From NCBI GenBank assembly GCA_002796305.1, contig PCWZ01000078.1, positions 1 to 32,511 on the forward strand: a stretch of 32,511 bases of DNA, written 5' to 3'. Source of the stretch: Deltaproteobacteria bacterium CG11_big_fil_rev_8_21_14_0_20_49_13 (GTDB taxonomy: Bacteria > UBA10199 > GCA-002796325 > 1-14-0-20-49-13). This document shows positions 23,495 to 30,895 of the stretch, piece after piece. The notes under the pieces were generated by a model, which was given only the letters and a program-made list of their open reading frames with translations, had not been told where the DNA came from and made no database searches. The translations under genes and the position numbers were made by a program. Position 1 is the stretch's first letter. The number at the start of each line of letters is the position of its first letter.

Positions 23495-23726
23495 GGTTCT
23501 ACTATTGCGCCTTAAGGAGCGCCAATATTTGTCATACATGCTCAATTTTAACCTTTCGTGGCGCATTTATACTTTGCACACTGTGCCCCTGATAGTCGAA
23601 GCCATATCCCTTTAATGATATATATGTGGGTTTTGAAAACTGTAGCCAAAGTCGGGTTTGAAAAGTGAAAGAGCAGATTTAGCTTGAACATTTTATGCGA
23701 GTAAGTATATAAGGACCGCAAAGGTA
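23495..23726. other. AT-rich intergenic stretch
   Basis: No supportable gene is present. Short GGTTCTACTAT and TTTGAAAA motifs occur, and a weak TATATAAGG lies before the small ORF at 23727. Together with 23805-24134 this gap holds two terminators and a MITE. Confidence 0.4.
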
Positions 23727-23804
23727 ATGAAAATGAATATGTTACGGATCACATCGCATCTACCGCATAGCCATCACAAGAATGGAGGCGGAGTGGTCCA
23801 TTAA
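23727..23804 (+). CDS. Possible 25-residue His-rich peptide
   Basis: ATG 23727 follows AAAGGTA and encodes MKMNMLRITSHLPHSHHKNG, then GGVVH and TAA. Two intrinsic terminators follow within 100 bases, so a short transcript is likely made here. It may be a small peptide or just part of an RNA. Confidence 0.3.
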   Translation: MKMNMLRITSHLPHSHHKNGGGVVH

Positions 23805-23828
23805 GTTTTTGTATAAACGGTTAACATG

Positions 23829-23859
23829 GCCCACCCGCTAAATGTGGGCTTTTTATTTT
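23829..23859 (+). terminator. Intrinsic terminator
   Basis: GCCCAC (23829-23834) pairs with GTGGGC (23844-23849), followed by TTTTTATTTT. Confidence 0.8.
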
Positions 23860-23870
23860 CTGCATTGAAG

Positions 23871-23900
23871 CCCACCTCAACTGGTGGGTTTTTTATTTTT
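23871..23900 (+). terminator. Second, tandem intrinsic terminator
   Basis: CCCACC (23871-23876) pairs with GGTGGG (23883-23888), followed by TTTTTTATTTTT. It is tandem with the one at 23829. Confidence 0.8.
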
Positions 23901-23917
23901 TAACGAGGAGGTGTCTT

Positions 23918-24112
23918 ATGGGGTTTGTCCCCAGATCACATAGGTATTCAAAAAATTGTTTAGGAACCTCTGAAAAATTGAATTATTTACCATTCGTCCT
24001 GAGCGTGTCGAAGGACGAGCTCTTACATTTCAACACTTTGACCGTTTATGGTTCGACAAGCTCACCACGAACGGTCAATTTTTCAGAGGTTCCTTTAATG
24101 AGTTATTGTTAA
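23918..24112 (+). CDS. Small ORF extended in frame by a MITE
   Basis: ATG 23918 has a strong upstream GAGGAGG. As it stands the frame encodes 64 residues starting MGFVPRSHRYSKNCL and ending MSYC. Removing the 131-bp element and one 4-bp target duplicate (135 bp, 45 codons) leaves a 19-residue frame with the same end. The middle residues come from the repeat. A short original peptide with a strong translation signal is plausible; its function is unknown. Confidence 0.35.
   Translation: MGFVPRSHRYSKNCLGTSEKLNYLPFVLSVSKDELLHFNTLTVYGSTSSPRTVNFSEVPLMSYC
23963..24093. mobile_element. 131-bp MITE with 19-bp terminal inverted repeats
   Basis: GGAACCTCTGAAAAATTGA (23963-23981) is the exact inverse of TCAATTTTTCAGAGGTTCC (24075-24093). 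Both ends are flanked by TTTA (23959-23962 and 24094-24097), a 4-bp target duplication. The inside holds CCATTCGTCCTGAGCGTGTC and GGTTCGACAAGCTCACCACG, typical of a common bacterial interspersed repeat. It has no coding capacity of its own. Confidence 0.9.
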
Positions 24113-24134
24113 CCAAAAAAATAGGGAGAATAAA

Positions 24135-24587
24135 ATGACAACAAAAAATAGAATCGAAGTATCCAATTTTAAGAGCGATATTATGACAATTCCTTCAGAT
24201 CCACAGGTAGAGCCAATGTGTCGATTCGGTAACCAGCTTAAGCTGGAGAACGAAGTCCTTACGATCAAAGTTGCTTCCGAGGCATGGAAATCGCGCTACT
24301 ATTCGATGTGTGAATGGACTACAGCCAAAATAGACATGAACGGACTAATGACGTACGACAACGGCAGGCAACTATATTTTTCAAATCGGGAACGTGTCCT
24401 CTTCTTCGATGAAAAATGCCCAACACTTCCATCAAAGAGAGACTTCTTGTTCAGAGTGATAGTTGCCGGCATAGAATCGGCTGCCTACAAACTGAGGAAA
24501 GAAGGACGTCAAGAGAATGCATCCTTACTTAATCAACTCAGCAAAATACTCGCTACTGATTTGCTAAAAGCCATCTGTGTTGATTAA
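24135..24587 (+). CDS. Hypothetical protein, 150 aa
   Basis: No family was recognised. ATG 24135 follows AGGGAG with good spacing. The protein is soluble, starts MTTKNRIEVSNFKSDIMTIP, has a beta-like middle (LKLENEVLTIKVASEAWKSR, ERVLFFDEKCP) and a helical C-terminus (SLLNQLSKILATDLLKAICV). A hairpin follows the stop. It lies in the AT-rich accessory island between a MITE and a toxin-antitoxin pair. Confidence 0.65.
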   Translation: MTTKNRIEVSNFKSDIMTIPSDPQVEPMCRFGNQLKLENEVLTIKVASEAWKSRYYSMCEWTTAKIDMNGLMTYDNGRQLYFSNRERVLFFDEKCPTLPSKRDFLFRVIVAGIESAAYKLRKEGRQENASLLNQLSKILATDLLKAICVD

Positions 24588-24601
24588 CTTCTGGCTGAGG
24601 G

Positions 24602-24636
24602 GCGGTGGGGCATTACGCTCCACCGCTTACTCTTTA
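24602..24636. terminator. Hairpin between convergent genes
   Basis: GCGGTGGGGC (24602-24611) and GCTCCACCGC (24617-24626) form a 10-bp stem with loop ATTAC. An imperfect T-rich tail (TTACTCTTTAT) follows on the plus strand. Confidence 0.6.
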
Positions 24637-24643
24637 TATAGCA

Positions 24644-25009
24644 TCACGCCGCCAGATTGAACTCTATCGTATCATAAGGAACAATAGGAGTCTTCACTTC
24701 GCGCCCTGAGACCTGTGTCGTCCTGACCTTGATAGCTCCAACTTCTTCGAAGAAAAGAATAACCTTATTTAAATTAGACACGTCTATCTTGATAATCTTG
24801 GCTAGTTCGTAGATAGACTTTGGCTTAAAAACCAAAATGTATTTTAAGATGTAGATGTTTTTCACAAAACGATCAAAGTCATTTTTGCTGTCAAAACTGA
24901 TTTCGTAGTGAGGTTCAGCAGCTTTCTTTTTTTTAGCCCTTTTAAAGGCTTTTGCAAAATCATCGAGAACTTCATCGGATGTCTTTAATGATATAATTAA
25001 GCGCTTCAT
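24644..25009 (-). CDS. TumA-like antitoxin / HVO_A0114-type HTH regulator
   Basis: The 121-residue protein has a C-terminal winged helix-turn-helix (PKSIYELAKIIKIDVSNLNK, then VILFFEEVGAIKVR) typical of COG4190/HVO_A0114-like DNA-binding proteins, which accompany TumE-type toxins. Its N-terminus (LIISLKTSDEVLDDFAKAFK) resembles the family lead-in. It overlaps the toxin-like gene by four bases (ATGA) in toxin-first order. It probably binds the operon promoter and neutralises the toxin (inference from family). Confidence 0.75.
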   Translation of the reverse strand: MKRLIISLKTSDEVLDDFAKAFKRAKKKKAAEPHYEISFDSKNDFDRFVKNIYILKYILVFKPKSIYELAKIIKIDVSNLNKVILFFEEVGAIKVRTTQVSGREVKTPIVPYDTIEFNLAA

Positions 25010-25245
25010 ATCTTCACCTCCATGTTTATTAAAACCAGTTTTTTAAAGTCCTTTATCAGTTTTTTTTCATCAATGTATTCATACGACAATTCCTGATCGT
25101 TTATATGTATATGAGGCCCCTTTGGATGATGATTATCCATAAGGACTTGTTTTCCAGTTTTAGGTTCAGTCAATATGAGCCCGTATTTCACGCCTTCCGG
25201 ATACCTTGCAGATTTACTCACATCGTAAATCTCCATTTCCAACAT
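25006..25245 (-). CDS. TumE-like toxin (DUF6516)
   Basis: The 79-residue protein contains KYGLILTEPKTGKQVLMDNH, HPKGPHIHIND, YEYIDEKKLIKDF, the hallmark of small DUF6516/TumE-type toxins paired with an HTH antitoxin. Family length is usually 100-120, so the N-terminus may be short. ATG 25245 or the internal ATG three codons later could start it; neither has a strong Shine-Dalgarno. Upstream repeats of ACCAAT may be operator sites. The toxic activity of the family is not fully defined. Confidence 0.7.
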   Translation of the reverse strand: MLEMEIYDVSKSARYPEGVKYGLILTEPKTGKQVLMDNHHPKGPHIHINDQELSYEYIDEKKLIKDFKKLVLINMEVKI

Positions 25246-25268
25246 GTAAACGGGCCTTGTGCCAGTAG

Positions 25269-25383
25269 ACCAATGTCGCTTTCATATTGGTTGAATAATA
25301 CCAATATTGCGGTGGAATGTCGAGTATAATTTTGCTTACGACTTCGATTTACAATACGTCGGTATTTATTCATAACTACCGAC
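25269..25383. promoter_or_regulatory. Inverted repeats upstream of the toxin-antitoxin pair
   Basis: ACCAAT (25269-25274), ATTGGT (25286-25291) and ACCAAT (25300-25305) form repeated half-sites near the operon start. Farther up, GTCGGTA (25358-25364) and TACCGAC (25377-25383) are inverted. Toxin-antitoxin operons are commonly autoregulated through such sites; which are used is unknown. The rest of 25246-25459 holds no gene I can support. Confidence 0.4.
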
Positions 25384-25459
25384 ATTATGTAACCCTGATA
25401 TCAATATCGACATAAATCGGTTCTACTATGGGGTTCGCGTAGTGACTGACTGGGAGCGC

Positions 25460-25497
25460 AAAAATGGCGGTGACCCTTTAGGGTTGCCGCCATTTTT
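25460..25497. terminator. Strong bidirectional terminator
   Basis: AAAAATGGCGG-T-GACCC and GGGTT-G-CCGCCATTTTT form a long near-perfect stem around TTTA, with A and T tracts at the base so it can work in both directions. GGGAGCGC, as in the tRNA-Glu 3' end, lies immediately upstream. Confidence 0.8.
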
Positions 25498-25505
25498 TTG
25501 CTTTT

Positions 25506-25622
25506 GGGTTCGAACGTCCGCCAAAGGCGGACCTGTTCGACGACCGAGGCCGGGTACCCGCCAAGCGGGTGGCCGAGGAAGTACCCGAAGACGAGAGCCG
25601 GAGGGTGCCCCCGCAGGGAGCG
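25506..25622 (+). pseudogene. tRNA-Glu 3' fragment interrupted in the T-arm
   Basis: GGGTTCGAAC (25506-25515) and CCCCGCAGGGAGCG (25609-25622) match the T-arm and acceptor end of the intact tRNA-Glu, separated by a 93-bp insert rich in hairpins (GTCCGCC-AAA-GGCGGAC; GGGTACC...GTACCC). No 5' half is present. It is followed by the same diverged flank as the intact tRNA. Confidence 0.7.
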
Positions 25623-25805
25623 CTGAATGACAACTCGTCAAACCCTCGTCCTGATGTATGAGGGACGGTGGTTCGCGAGAGTCATTATTCTACTGGTCGC
25701 GCAGGACGCAAGCTCTCTGTTTCGCCACTTCTGAAAATCACGTCAGAACTAACTCGGAACCCTGATTGACCGTCTGAACCCTAAGGGTTCGACCCCTCGA
25801 CGCGT
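25623..25805. repeat. Diverged ~190-bp repeat downstream of tRNA-Glu 3' end, copy 2
   Basis: It aligns with 20656-20840 through ATGACAACTCGTC, CACTTCTGAAAATCACGTC, CGGAACCCTGA and GAACCCTAAGGGTTCGACC. The repeat brackets the island at 20.66-25.6 kb. 25806-25975 holds no gene I can support; it includes a run of Gs near 25917. Confidence 0.6.
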
Positions 25806-25975
25806 TTACCTTCGGTGAACTTGCTCGGTATAGGTTGGGTCCTTCCTTAGGATTCCGGAGTATCTGAGGAACGACCCATACCCGTGCCATCGTGGACAAA
25901 GTGGAATATGTTTTACGGGGGGGGAGGTCACAAGAAAGTCGATTAATTCTGCCAATAGGGAATAAAACCACACCG

Positions 25976-27673
25976 GTAACTGGTCAGCGAATATCAGCTT
26001 TCAGCCATGAATGAGGGAATTTGTCCTTGGAAAAGCCCGCGCAGCGCCTCTGTTGGGCTCACGTCGTTTTTTCTGCAGGTTGATAGAAAGCTGCGCACTC
26101 GGCAAAAAACCCTGGCGCCATCCATCGAACGGAAACAACCCGAAATCTTTTGCTGCACCTTGGTCATTCTCAAATCATTCTCACCCTGATTATTTGTGAA
26201 GGGCACAATAGCTTCGGTCATGAAACGCAGGGTGTCCGATTCGAAGTCTCTTAACCGTTCGAGCAAGTTGCGAGAAAATGTTTTCTTCTGCCGCCCGCGT
26301 TTTCCTGATTCCCTGGGCATTGGCAAAGGACATTCCTTATCTCCCTGCATCAGGATCTCCCTATATTGCTCGCAATAACCTGCGATCGTTTCTTTTGAAA
26401 GCACCCCGTTTGCGGCTGCCACCACCCTATTGAGATCGAGCAGCAGCTGTTTCAAGTGCCCCACCCACAAGTGATTATCTTCTTCGATCACTCGTGTGAG
26501 CTCCCGAAGATGATGTGCATTGCAGAGCACGTGGACGACATCCTTATACCTATAATAGGATTTCCAATGATCATGACAGAGATAGCCTGTGTAAAAGGGA
26601 AGCACGCCCATGCGGTCCATCGCCTCCTTCCCACGTTTTTCATCAGCATGATACAACGTGACCTGCCCTTTCGAAAGATTGTGGAGCCAGACCTTCTTGC
26701 CGCCAATGTTGATCCCCGTCTCGTCTGCATGATTGAGAGGGGATTTTAAAAGTTTTTCGCGGGCCCACGCCTCAAATGGTTCAAGCCGCTTAAAGGCATC
26801 CTCGTTGAAATTCGAGATTGAGCCCTTGGAAATTGTCAGCCCGACTTGATCCGTAAAATGATTCTGCACTCGCAGGAGCGGAATCAATTGAAACTGTGAG
26901 AGATATACCGACTCTGCCTTTACCCCAAAACCGTATTGGACAGCCTTGGTAACACCTTCGGGAAATGTCGCAACGTACCGATTTCCACAATCATCTTCCA
27001 ATGCCTCAGCTCTATATTCAGTGACATGCAATTTGACCTGCACATCAAAGACTTGCCGGCTTTCGTATCCAGCGTTCCGGTAGTTTTTCTTTTCGCCTGG
27101 AAGTGTGCGCCGATCAATAGAGAGTTCTGTAATAGTATCCTGCGTGTCTATCTTTGTCAGCGTGCAGCCATCGTGCCCCGCTTGTCCGCCGGGCTTTCGC
27201 TTTTGATCATCTCCTTCGGTCTTTGCTTTCCGCAATCGATTCGGATCCTGCGACGGTGGCTTATGACTGTTGCGGCTGTTGCGCCCCATACGACTTGCCA
27301 GGATGGAAACTAGAAGCATGACAACTTCAATGGCGGCACGAAGGGCTGGGGAAATATCCTTCTCTTCTTTCAATAGGCGCCCAACCTTTTCGAGAGCCTC
27401 TTCAATATTGATGTGCTCAACAACCATACCCCCTTACACCACAGCTTTTGAATACTGGTTTTGAAGCCCATATTTCGCTCTCAGAAGGCGAAAATAACTA
27501 AGACAGGGCGCAATGTCGATGCTGGCTTTTGTGTTGAAGGGGAGTCGTCTGTGCTCGCTTTAGGGAGCATGCAAATGCGATGTTCAAAAAACAAAATCCA
27601 ATGACGTTTCCCCTGCAAAACCATGTCAAGCTATTTCTGCTTCACATCATAAATAAATTCGCTGACCAGTTAC
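25976..27673 (-). mobile_element. IS66-family element (ISBst12-like, single transposase)
   Basis: The ends are inverted repeats: GTAACTGGTCAGCGAAT at 25976-25992 and its inverse at 27657-27673, giving 1698 bp. It carries only the large transposase and no tnpA/tnpB, as in the ISBst12 subgroup. The 8 bp flanking each end (CCACACCG and CATAATCA) do not match, so no target duplication is visible. Confidence 0.88.
25994..27427 (-). CDS. IS66-family transposase (TnpC type)
   Basis: The 477-residue DDE transposase has an N-terminal coiled-coil and zinc-finger-like region (NSRNSHKPPSQDP, KRKPGGQAGHDG), the first Asp in HADETGINIGGKKVWLHN (Asp235), the second in CHDHWKSYYRY (Asp286), CNAHHLREL, and the Glu in FTNNQGENDLRM (Glu416) followed by QQKISGCFRS. 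All catalytic residues are intact, so the element may be active. About 246 bp of non-coding DNA separates the start from the right end. Confidence 0.93.
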   Translation of the reverse strand: MVVEHINIEEALEKVGRLLKEEKDISPALRAAIEVVMLLVSILASRMGRNSRNSHKPPSQDPNRLRKAKTEGDDQKRKPGGQAGHDGCTLTKIDTQDTITELSIDRRTLPGEKKNYRNAGYESRQVFDVQVKLHVTEYRAEALEDDCGNRYVATFPEGVTKAVQYGFGVKAESVYLSQFQLIPLLRVQNHFTDQVGLTISKGSISNFNEDAFKRLEPFEAWAREKLLKSPLNHADETGINIGGKKVWLHNLSKGQVTLYHADEKRGKEAMDRMGVLPFYTGYLCHDHWKSYYRYKDVVHVLCNAHHLRELTRVIEEDNHLWVGHLKQLLLDLNRVVAAANGVLSKETIAGYCEQYREILMQGDKECPLPMPRESGKRGRQKKTFSRNLLERLRDFESDTLRFMTEAIVPFTNNQGENDLRMTKVQQKISGCFRSMDGARVFCRVRSFLSTCRKNDVSPTEALRGLFQGQIPSFMAES

Positions 27674-27699
27674 CATAATCAATAAAATACTGACATCGC

Positions 27700-28482
27700 C
27701 TATAATGAACTTTCAATAAAACTCTCCTTTTCTTTATCGTCATGGGGCTTCCTGAAAATAAATAAATGCTCATGCATAATGAGATAGAAGTCGTATTTTT
27801 CAACCATAGACCGCCATTTGGGTGTTGTCTGACAGTTGTGCTGAACCTTTATGATATCCTCTTTAAGTATAAACCCATTAGTTAAGAAAAGTCGCATCAG
27901 GTTGTAGGCAATGGGTACAAAGTGGCGCTTCCTTCTAGTGTCACCAATAAGGATACCGCAGTAGCGATCGGGCTTAAGAACTCGATAAAACTCTCTCACC
28001 GCAGGTTCAAATACCATTAAAAATTTTTTGAGACTGCCTATGTTTGAAACGTCATCCGCGATTTTACCTTCGGAATACTTGATTATATTAAGATAAGGGG
28101 GATGAGTTACAATCAGGTCAATCGAGTTATCAGTAATTCCCTTAAGGCTTCTAGCATCCCCCACATAACAGTCTTGTTTGGAATTATTATCAGCCTTGAA
28201 TTTTAAGTTCTCATTAGTCAGTTTTACTGCGGCGGGATTAATGTCTATACCTATGGCATTCCGATTAAGAAGTTTGGCCTCAATAAGGGTTGTCCCAGCG
28301 CCAACCATAGGGTCCAGTATAAGATCGCTCTCCTTCGTAAATTTTAAGATCACATTACGAGGTATTTGGGGCGCCCAGTTACCCCTATATTTTGGATTGT
28401 GTGTGGCCCATGAGCCCCGCTTAGGGAAAGACCAGACAGTAGTGGTTTCATTTTCAAAGGATTCTTCAGAATTGTCATTCAT
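27700..28482 (-). CDS. Second DNA methyltransferase of DpnII-like system
   Basis: The 260-residue protein has an SAM-binding motif DPMVGAGT (57-64) followed by the IGIDINP acidic strand and a catalytic HPPY (127-130) after DLIVT. The motif order (SAM site before catalytic site) and HPPY mark it as an amino-methyltransferase (N6-adenine or N4-cytosine), and it does not look like DpnA. The N-terminal WSFPKRGSWATHNPKYRGNW is typical of a COG0863-like subgroup. It overlaps the endonuclease stop by four bases, so it is the last gene of the restriction-modification operon. Target specificity is inferred only from context. Confidence 0.85.
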   Translation of the reverse strand: MNDNSEESFENETTTVWSFPKRGSWATHNPKYRGNWAPQIPRNVILKFTKESDLILDPMVGAGTTLIEAKLLNRNAIGIDINPAAVKLTNENLKFKADNNSKQDCYVGDARSLKGITDNSIDLIVTHPPYLNIIKYSEGKIADDVSNIGSLKKFLMVFEPAVREFYRVLKPDRYCGILIGDTRRKRHFVPIAYNLMRLFLTNGFILKEDIIKVQHNCQTTPKWRSMVEKYDFYLIMHEHLFIFRKPHDDKEKESFIESSL

Positions 28483-29411
28483 AAACCGTCAACCACTATT
28501 CTTTCCAACACACCATTTTCAAGCATGGCAAGAGAAAGGAGGTAGTCGTTGTTGTTAAACGTTTCCAGTAAAGGCCGATGCGTTGTTCTCCATCCAACAC
28601 CATCAGTGACCCAGATGAACTTATAACTCGCGTTCTTAATAGTATTATTAAGCTGTTTATATTCTCCGGCGGTGGCTTTAAGTTTAGAGCCACCCCCGCC
28701 ATAATAGTTTGTCTCTATAAGGTAGAGATCCTTCAAGCTCTTAATGACAAAATCATAACGCCTTGATGATTTATCAACGGGCACACTCACTCCGAACCTG
28801 TCCATAATTTCAGTAGCGTTGGCTTCCTTAAGGTACTTCAAGCCATGTCTTTTACAGATATCGGCGATAAAGAATTCTGTAACGTCTTCCATAGCATGTC
28901 CAGAACGATTTTTACGACCATTACTATCCAGACCCGCTTCGACACCGATTACGTAATCAACTACGTTTTTGATCCTCTTCTCGGTGAAAAGCCTTTTTAA
29001 CCCCGATTTGTCCACAAAAGTTATAATTTTCTTAATGTCACTCTCAGTGACCGAGGTAATATCAAAGTTGTACTCCTCGTAAACAAATCTCTTCTTTGAG
29101 TAGTCGGCTAAAATACTGAAGTTTTTGGTATTAGACCCATCTCTTACAACAAGCAATGGGATGGTAGAGGCTACGGCTGGATGATTTTTCAGAAGGTATT
29201 CTAACTCTTTTTCAAAATCACTCTTACCAATTAAATAATTTAGGATATTTAAATTTACCTCGACATCTTTGACATTTCCGAAGACCTTATCCCAATTTAC
29301 AAAATACGACCAGACGAGGAGTGACGGCTTCAGGTTGTCAATGACGTAGCGAAAAACACTATCTGCATCACCACATTTCAACAACTCATTGTAGATCTCT
29401 AAGTATTTCAT
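28479..29411 (-). CDS. DpnII/MboI-family type II restriction endonuclease
   Basis: The 310-residue protein has the family blocks NRSGHAMEDVTEFFI, SRRYDFVIKS and LYLIETNYYGGGGSKLKATA, with the catalytic acidic residues Asp220 and Glu233 of a PD-(D/E)xK-like fold. DpnII and MboI cut unmethylated GATC, so the same target is expected. ATG 29411 is preferred over TTG 29414: AAGGGTG lies 5-7 bases before it and overlaps the stop of the upstream methylase gene. Base composition is AT-richer than the housekeeping genes, suggesting transfer. Confidence 0.88.
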   Translation of the reverse strand: MKYLEIYNELLKCGDADSVFRYVIDNLKPSLLVWSYFVNWDKVFGNVKDVEVNLNILNYLIGKSDFEKELEYLLKNHPAVASTIPLLVVRDGSNTKNFSILADYSKKRFVYEEYNFDITSVTESDIKKIITFVDKSGLKRLFTEKRIKNVVDYVIGVEAGLDSNGRKNRSGHAMEDVTEFFIADICKRHGLKYLKEANATEIMDRFGVSVPVDKSSRRYDFVIKSLKDLYLIETNYYGGGGSKLKATAGEYKQLNNTIKNASYKFIWVTDGVGWRTTHRPLLETFNNNDYLLSLAMLENGVLERIVVDGL

Positions 29412-29420
29412 CAAACACCC

Positions 29421-30338
29421 TTAGTAATTTGTTACAAGGATTTCACTTATGTGAATACGCCTCGAAGCGTTACAATTGATTAATCTTTTAGCTTTAATAC
29501 GAATCATATTAAATCCTTCGTAAAGCTTGTCAAAAAAATCATCGTTCGGGTCTTCGTTCTTTGGGTCCGAATTGCTAAGCATAATTTTAACCCCACGCTT
29601 ACTGCTTAGGGTTTTAGTGAGTCCAGCCAACCTTTTTTGCTCTCCATCATCAAATATATTAGCCATGTATGAAGTAAAATTAGAGGTCTTATTTAATGGC
29701 CTATACGGGGGATCAAAATACACAAATGAATTGGGCTTAATTTGTTTTTTCACTACAGCAAAGTCTTCATTTGTAATGACTGCCTTTTGAAGCAATTCAC
29801 TGACGGCAAGCAAGTTCTCCTCATTGCAAATTAAAGGGTTTTTGTACCGTCCAAACGGAACATTAAAATTCCCACTGGCATTTACTCTATAAAGGCCGTT
29901 AAAACAGGTGCGGTTTAGGAAAATCGTTTTTGCCACTCTGGTGGGAATTTCTTTATGACTAAGTTGTTTTGATTTATTGGTTCCACTGACTTCATTGTAC
30001 TCGCAGCGGACCTGATAATAAAAATTCGACTGCTCATCGCCGTTCATCTTATGATACTTATCCTCAAGGCTTCTGAGATGTTTGATGACCGACCCCACAT
30101 CCTTTTGAATCGCTGAATAACAGAGATAAATTTCAGGATTAAGTTCATTAAGATAAGCCTTTTCAATCTTACAGTTTTGCATCACCCAAAAGAAAACAGC
30201 ACCGCCACCCAAAAATGGTTCATAATAGTGTTTTATGATGCCTTTGCCGTTTAACTCTTTAGGGAAATGACCTTGAAATTGCTCAAGTAATTGCCCTTTA
30301 CCCCCCGCCCACTTCAAAAATGGCTTTGCCTGATACAT
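29421..30338 (-). CDS. Dam-like N6-adenine DNA methyltransferase (DpnM-type)
   Basis: The 305-residue protein has FLKWAGGKGQLLEQ at the N-terminus, EPFLGGGAVFFW, and DPPYRPL (Asp209-Pro-Pro-Tyr212), the D12-class alpha methylase signature shared with Dam and DpnM, which methylate GATC adenines. An upstream ATG (30359) exists, but AAAGGAG lies directly before ATG 30338 (AAAGGAGAACATATG), so the shorter start is chosen. It is the first gene of the M-R-M operon, with 9 bases to the endonuclease start. Confidence 0.92.
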   Translation of the reverse strand: MYQAKPFLKWAGGKGQLLEQFQGHFPKELNGKGIIKHYYEPFLGGGAVFFWVMQNCKIEKAYLNELNPEIYLCYSAIQKDVGSVIKHLRSLEDKYHKMNGDEQSNFYYQVRCEYNEVSGTNKSKQLSHKEIPTRVAKTIFLNRTCFNGLYRVNASGNFNVPFGRYKNPLICNEENLLAVSELLQKAVITNEDFAVVKKQIKPNSFVYFDPPYRPLNKTSNFTSYMANIFDDGEQKRLAGLTKTLSSKRGVKIMLSNSDPKNEDPNDDFFDKLYEGFNMIRIKAKRLINCNASRRIHISEILVTNY

Positions 30339-30407
30339 ATGTTCTCCTTTATGAATCATTTCCCGATTTATTTCAAGCCTTATGGCTAAATCATTTCTGC
30401 TTTGATT

Positions 30408-30768
30408 CTATTTCACTTCCAGCCTCATCTCGCTCGATCCGCCCTTATTATCCATCGCCATCATCCCCGCAATCTCCCATTTATCTACGGCCCACTTCAT
30501 CTTCAGGCCTTCGGGGAACAGCTTAGCTAGAGCGTTACAGGCTTCATTGGGCTTCTTTCTTAGGATGTCAGTCAGTTTCTTGAACTTTTCCTTCATCGTG
30601 GCCGGTAGAGCATAAACTTTTTCCTGTTGTAACGCCTTGAACTGCTTGATCTGGTATCGCAGTAAGCGCTCGCGTTTTTCTTTTACATCAATAGTCTCAA
30701 GGATCGTCTTTGATTCTCCGCCTTTCATCACCGCTTCAGCCAAGTTCTTTAGTTCAATTTCAGTATTT
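30408..30768 (-). pseudogene. C-terminal tail of a serine recombinase
   Basis: The frame from about 30768 to 30408 reads ELKNLAEAVMKGGESKTILE, ERLLRYQIKQFKALQQEK and ends SSEMRLEVK, resembling the C-terminal coiled-coil end of large serine recombinases. It has no resolvase catalytic domain. Its 5' side is cut exactly at the REP-type motif (30769-30792). An internal ATG at 30743 could start a short product, but no function is likely. Confidence 0.5.
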
Positions 30769-30792
30769 GGGGGCAGGCTTTCCTAATTAGCT
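30769..30792. repeat. REP/RAYT-type terminal motif, copy 2
   Basis: GGGGG followed by CAGGCTTTCCTAATTAGCT matches 3001-3019 over 19 bases. Here it separates two recombinase-tail remnants, and no transposase is attached. Confidence 0.6.
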
Positions 30793-30845
30793 TATACTTC
30801 CATTTTCATCTCGCTCGCTCCGCCCTCGTTATTCATCGCCGCTCT
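30790..30845 (-). pseudogene. Second recombinase C-terminal remnant
   Basis: The minus strand encodes AAMNNEGGASEMKMEV then a stop, matching AMDNKGGSSEMRLEVK of the tail at 30408. This suggests two related recombinase genes or a partial duplication at one site. Confidence 0.5.
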
Positions 30846-30857
30846 TTTAGGTTTCAT

Positions 30858-30891
30858 TTGACTTTATGAAGGACTTTATGTAAACTTTATG
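30858..30891 (+). promoter_or_regulatory. Promoter with three ACTTTATG repeats
   Basis: TTGACT (30858-30863), a 17-bp spacer and TAAACT (30881-30886) form a promoter. ACTTTATG occurs at 30861-30868, 30873-30880 and 30884-30891 (steps of 12 and 11 bases), about one helical turn apart. The Fic protein's own winged helix could bind here. Transcription would start close to ATG 30896. Confidence 0.55.
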
Positions 30892-30895
30892 CAAG

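Noticed and set aside
25426-25971. Several 60-80 residue frames on both strands
   Set aside because: They lie over the hairpin-rich tRNA fragment and its diverged flank, with Arg/Pro/Gly-rich content and no ribosome-binding sites.
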